Origin: Pseudomonadota bacterium | GTDB lineage: Bacteria; Pseudomonadota; Gammaproteobacteria; Burkholderiales; Burkholderiaceae_D | NCBI GenBank assembly: GCA_023409175.1 | Contig: JAEYIG010000118.1 | Coordinates: 1 to 8,537 of the forward strand | Direction: 5' to 3' | Length of the DNA: 8,537 nucleotides | Shown: piece after piece, positions 6,901-8,537 of the stretch | How the letters are laid out: each line of letters begins with the position of its first letter | Position numbering within the stretch: the stretch's first letter is position 1 | Made by a program: the position numbers and the translations under genes | The notes under the pieces: generated by a model | Seen by the model: only the letters and a program-made list of their open reading frames with translations | Told to the model about the DNA's origin: nothing | Database searches by the model: none

Positions 6901-7172
6901 GTGATCTGGCCGGAGCCGTTACTCTGGCTTTGTGATTCCATGTATTGAAGACCTGTGGCACCGTTCATTTCCTGTTCAATAATGGAAATGACGCTGTCTT
7001 CAACCGTTTTTGCCGTAGCGCCCGGATAGGTTGCCGTAACCGTTACCTGAGGAGGTGCGATGTTCGGATATTGCGACACGGGCAACTGGGTGATCGAGAT
7101 GATACCCGCCAGTGTAATGAAGATCGCGATAACCCACGCAAAAACAGGGCGGTCAATAAAAAACCTTGCCAT
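3918..7172 (-). CDS. Inner-membrane RND multidrug efflux transporter (AcrB/MexB-like, HAE1 family)
   Basis: A 1084-residue proton/drug antiporter that would form the inner-membrane trimer of the efflux complex. It opens with MARFFIDRPVFAWVIAI, typical of HAE1 pumps, and shows the two-fold repeat of one transmembrane helix, a large periplasmic loop and five more helices. Proton-relay residues are intact: Asp407 and Asp408 (GILIDDAIVVVEN), Lys935 (GLAAKNAILIVEF), Arg965 and Thr972 (RFRPIIMTS), matching AcrB D407, D408, K940, R971 and T978. By my alignment from memory, several drug-pocket aromatics differ: Y136, N327, V607 and H612 stand where AcrB has F136, Y327, F610 and F615, while F178, F614 and F625 are kept. 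The switch loop reads GHSFSGNG (611-618). After the last helix, a charged tail of about 58 residues carries a triple six-residue repeat, longer than AcrB's. AAGGAG six bases upstream supports the start. It lies 20 bases after the adaptor gene and overlaps the channel gene. Confidence 0.97.
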   Translation of the reverse strand: MARFFIDRPVFAWVIAIFITLAGIISITQLPVSQYPNIAPPQVTVTATYPGATAKTVEDSVISIIEQEMNGATGLQYMESQSQSNGSGQITLTFTPETDVELAAVDVQNRIKRIESRLPSAVTQQGVQINKARSNYMAIIGLSSTDGSMTPIQLGDYLSRNVVNDIKRLPGVGDATIFGSENAMRIWIDPIKLTGLKLTPNDVANAIRAQNAVVTSGAIAGAPNVGTETFTANINVRGQLNTPEEFGQIVLRANTDGSLVRLKDVARVELGGQSYESYARLDGKPIGAFGVLPTPTANTMATMQSIRDKMEELSQYFPKGVTYSIQNDTSLFVKVSIHEVVKTLFEGIFLVFVIMYIFLQNFRYTIIPTIVVPIALLGTFAVMNALGFSINMLSMFGMVLSIGILIDDAIVVVENVERIMATEGLSPREATYKAMGQITGAIVGISLVLTAVFIPMAFFGGSVGAIYRQFSLAMVSAMAFSAFLALSLTPALCATILKPINPEDHEEKKGFFGWFNRKFHNLTMTYERQVSRTLGKTMRYMLIYGAIVIVTAFMFWKLPTSFLPNEDQGYVYTNVQLPAGATQTRTLEALKVVEDQFMKEPGVDHVVTVVGHSFSGNGQNGGLAFVTLKDWDERGSEDSADAIVGRAFGRFSQIRDAVVFPMSPPPIRELGTESGFVFRLQDRASKGNEALVAARNQLLQLARQSKVFKNVRFDGMENAPQLELKIDREKANALGVTFDDINSTLATAFGSNYVNDFDSKGRQQRVVVQLDASNRMTPDSIKNLYVRNKSGTMVPFSAFSSSEWSNGPVQLIRYNGYPAMRITGSPAEGYSTGAAMDEMVALMQQLPEGFGYEWTGQSLEEKTSGSQAPMLYALSLLAVFLCLAALYESTSIPVAVLLVVPLGVFGALIGVFLRGMPNDVYFKVGLIATIGLAAKNAILIVEFAKDLQAQGKGLIRSTLEAVRLRFRPIIMTSLAFILGVVPLAIASGAGSAAQRAIGTGVLFGMIAATVLAVYLVPIFFIVVRSLFGGSPRQQSMYARNNTQDRKKPWKISWDFLNRGKKDKENQTDPENQTNKENQKDNEDD
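3933..3986 (-). repeat. Three tandem 18-bp repeats at the 3' end of the RND gene
   Basis: The codons for residues 1063-1080 form three imperfect 18-base units encoding KENQTD, PENQTN and KENQKD. Each has a GGAAAAYCAG core, and the outer two begin AAGGA. The array ends just before the first ATG of the channel gene, and the AAGGA directly after its last CAG is that gene's Shine-Dalgarno. Short tandem repeats like this can change copy number by slippage in 6-residue steps without breaking the frame. Confidence 0.75.
3934..3938 (-). promoter_or_regulatory. Ribosome-binding site of the outer-membrane channel gene
   Basis: AAGGA, inside the last codons of the RND gene, is two bases from the ATG at 3931 but eight from the in-frame ATG at 3925. 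The spacing favours the second ATG and points to translational coupling with the RND gene. Confidence 0.6.
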
Positions 7173-7178
7173 AAAATG

Positions 7179-7184
7179 CTCCTT
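7179..7184 (-). promoter_or_regulatory. Ribosome-binding site of the RND transporter gene
   Basis: AAGGAG on the minus strand sits six bases before the ATG at 7172, within the 20-base gap after the adaptor stop codon. This is an optimal arrangement and fixes the transporter start. Confidence 0.85.
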
Positions 7185-7192
7185 ATTTTTGC

Positions 7193-8458
7193 TTATTTAG
7201 CCTGATTTGATGGTGCTTTTTCCTGCGCAGTATCAGCGGGAGCCTGTTCGGCTGCCGGTTTTGCCTCAGCCTGTCCCGCTGCCGCGGCGGCGTCAGCAGG
7301 AGCCGGTGCGGCGGGTGCCGGTGCCATCGGGTCCTGCCATTCGACTGCCTTGACAGGTGCTCCCGGTCTGACTTTCTGAAGACCTTCGACAATCACGCGG
7401 TCGCCGGATTGCAGGCCTTCCGTGACCAGCCAGCGGTTTCCGACTGCGGCCCCGGTTTTGACGGCACGGGATTCAACTTTGTTTTCCTGATTGATGACCA
7501 TGACGGATGAACCGTTTGTGTCATGCATGACAGCCTGTTGGGGAACCGTAATGGCATTTTCGTTGACAGCCTGTTCCAGACGGGCACGAACGAACATGCC
7601 GGGCAGGAGCATATTGTCCGGGTTCGGGAAAAGGGCTCTCAAGGCCAGTTCACCGGTCGTCGGATCAACCGAGATGTCAGAGAAGAGCAATTTGCCGGTA
7701 TGGGAATAGATCGAACCATCTTCCATGACCATCGTGACCTTCAGGCCGCTTTTTTCGGCGTCTTTAAGCGTACCGTTCTGCATCATCTGGCGCAGTTTCA
7801 GCAACTCGGCACTTGACTGGGTCAGGTTCAGGTAAATCGGATTGATCTGCTGGATGGTCGCCAGAAGGGTTGCCTCGTTTTGTCCGACCAGCGCGCCTTC
7901 AGTGATCATGGCACGTCCGATACGTCCGGAAATCGGGGCCGTGACGGTGGCATATTCCAGGTTCAGCTTGTTGTTGACCAGAGTGGCCTTGGCTGCTTCA
8001 ACGTCGGCGCTTGCCTGTTTCGCTGCGGCGATGGCGTCATCATATTCCTGTTTGCTGATCGCGTTGATTTCGACCAGAGGTTTGTAGCGTTTCAGTTTCA
8101 GGTCAGCCTGAACCTTGTTCGCTTCGGCGCGTGACAGCGCTGCTTTCGCGTTCTGGACGGAAGCCTGATAGCTGCGAGGGTCGATTTTGAAAAGGACCTG
8201 CCCCTGTTTGACAAATGCACCTTCTTCAAAAGTCCGTTTCAATACGATGCCTGGAACCCGGGCACGGACTTCAGCCGTCCGGTAGGACTCCAGCCGGCCT
8301 GGCAGTTCGTTCTCTACCGCTCTTTTTTCAGGAGCGATCGTGACATAAGCCGCTTCCGGCAATTGGGCTGGAGGAGCGCCTTTGTCGCCGCAGGCGGAAA
8401 GGAGGGAAATGGCGACTAATACGGCGCCTACGCTTTTTAAACAGGAAATGGATCTCAT
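7193..8458 (-). CDS. RND efflux periplasmic adaptor (membrane-fusion) lipoprotein, AcrA/MexA-like
   Basis: A 421-residue adaptor that would link the RND trimer to the outer-membrane channel. The signal peptide MRSISCLKSVGAVLVAISLLSAC ends in lipobox LSAC with Cys23, so it is a lipoprotein. Asp sits two places after Cys (AcrA has Asp directly after it), so inner-membrane anchoring is likely from function, not proven by the sorting rule. A lipoyl-like half (about 62-97) with VRARVPGIVLKRTFEEGAFVKQGQVLF leads into an alpha-hairpin (about 98-165), then the second lipoyl half NLEYATVTAPISGRIGRA (166-183), the beta-barrel (about 205-295) containing DPTTGELALRALFPNPDNMLLPGMFV, and the membrane-proximal domain to about 375. 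The last 44 residues are Ala/Pro/Gln-rich and low in complexity, making it longer than MexA or AcrA. This is the first gene of the operon. No Shine-Dalgarno is visible; nine A residues lie just upstream of the ATG, and no other usable ATG is nearby. Confidence 0.96.
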   Translation of the reverse strand: MRSISCLKSVGAVLVAISLLSACGDKGAPPAQLPEAAYVTIAPEKRAVENELPGRLESYRTAEVRARVPGIVLKRTFEEGAFVKQGQVLFKIDPRSYQASVQNAKAALSRAEANKVQADLKLKRYKPLVEINAISKQEYDDAIAAAKQASADVEAAKATLVNNKLNLEYATVTAPISGRIGRAMITEGALVGQNEATLLATIQQINPIYLNLTQSSAELLKLRQMMQNGTLKDAEKSGLKVTMVMEDGSIYSHTGKLLFSDISVDPTTGELALRALFPNPDNMLLPGMFVRARLEQAVNENAITVPQQAVMHDTNGSSVMVINQENKVESRAVKTGAAVGNRWLVTEGLQSGDRVIVEGLQKVRPGAPVKAVEWQDPMAPAPAAPAPADAAAAAGQAEAKPAAEQAPADTAQEKAPSNQAK

Positions 8459-8537
8459 GGATTTTTTTTTGTGTAATGGATCAGTTTTCGAATCGATCTG
8501 AATATGGGAAAACCAACATGTAAAAAAATAAAGGCCA
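8459..8537 (-). promoter_or_regulatory. Upstream region of the efflux operon (partial)
   Basis: These 79 bases precede the adaptor gene. They hold a nine-base A tract on the minus strand (8462-8470), an inverted repeat GTTTTC (8484-8489) and GAAAAC (8508-8513) separated by 18 bases, and an internal odd palindrome TCGAATCGA (8488-8496). Efflux operons of this class are often repressed by a divergently encoded TetR-type protein, so the dyad could be its operator, but no regulator is in view. I could not identify a convincing -35/-10 pair; the promoter may lie beyond the right edge. Confidence 0.35.

Noticed and set aside
6159..6935. Plus-strand open frame (258 codons) opposite the RND gene's 5' half
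   Set aside because: Same reason: mirror frame of a conserved gene, composition biased to Arg, Asp, Gly and Val, no recognisable motif.
1..8537. Mobile elements, CRISPR arrays, tRNA/rRNA genes, riboswitches
   Set aside because: I looked on both strands and saw no transposase, terminal inverted repeats, spaced repeat array, cloverleaf or known riboswitch core.

Overview
The window reads as a stretch of chromosome from a Gram-negative betaproteobacterium. The Rho and thioredoxin proteins are of proteobacterial type, and the Rho N-terminus resembles what I recall of Burkholderiales Rho. Genes have roughly balanced base composition and the gaps between them are very AT-rich. The edge of a rubrerythrin gene hints at an anaerobic or microaerophilic lifestyle. 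An Oxalobacter-like genome would fit all of this, but that is inference and not shown by the window. Every gene supported here lies on the minus strand, so the window is best read from right to left.

Right half (8458 down to 2474): a complete three-gene tripartite drug-efflux operon of the AcrA-AcrB-TolC / MexA-MexB-OprM class. In transcription order it encodes a lipoprotein membrane-fusion adaptor, an inner-membrane RND proton/drug antiporter and an outer-membrane lipoprotein channel. The first two genes are 20 bases apart and the last two overlap, so they are almost certainly co-transcribed and partly translationally coupled. The adaptor bridges the RND trimer to the channel, and the complex exports compounds from the periplasm and inner-membrane outer leaflet to the outside. 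No regulator gene lies within the window; if there is a local TetR/MarR-type one it is beyond position 8537.

Middle and left (2109 down to 407): trxA (thioredoxin 1), then rho (transcription termination factor), an order also found in Escherichia coli. A hairpin lies between them, and the rho leader is C/U-rich and G-poor, as expected if Rho attenuates its own transcript. A strong intrinsic terminator follows rho. At the left edge (128 down to 1, running off the window) is the N-terminus of a rubrerythrin-type peroxide-detoxification protein, preceded by an AT-rich promoter region containing a perfect 16-bp palindrome.

I found no mobile element, CRISPR array, RNA gene, frameshift or obvious transferred segment. 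The window looks like ordinary core genome plus a standard efflux operon, and I do not see a new biological system. The points most worth checking are the altered aromatic drug-pocket positions and the repeat-bearing charged tail of the RND pump, the rut-like rho leader, and several small repeats and dyads in the intergenic regions.
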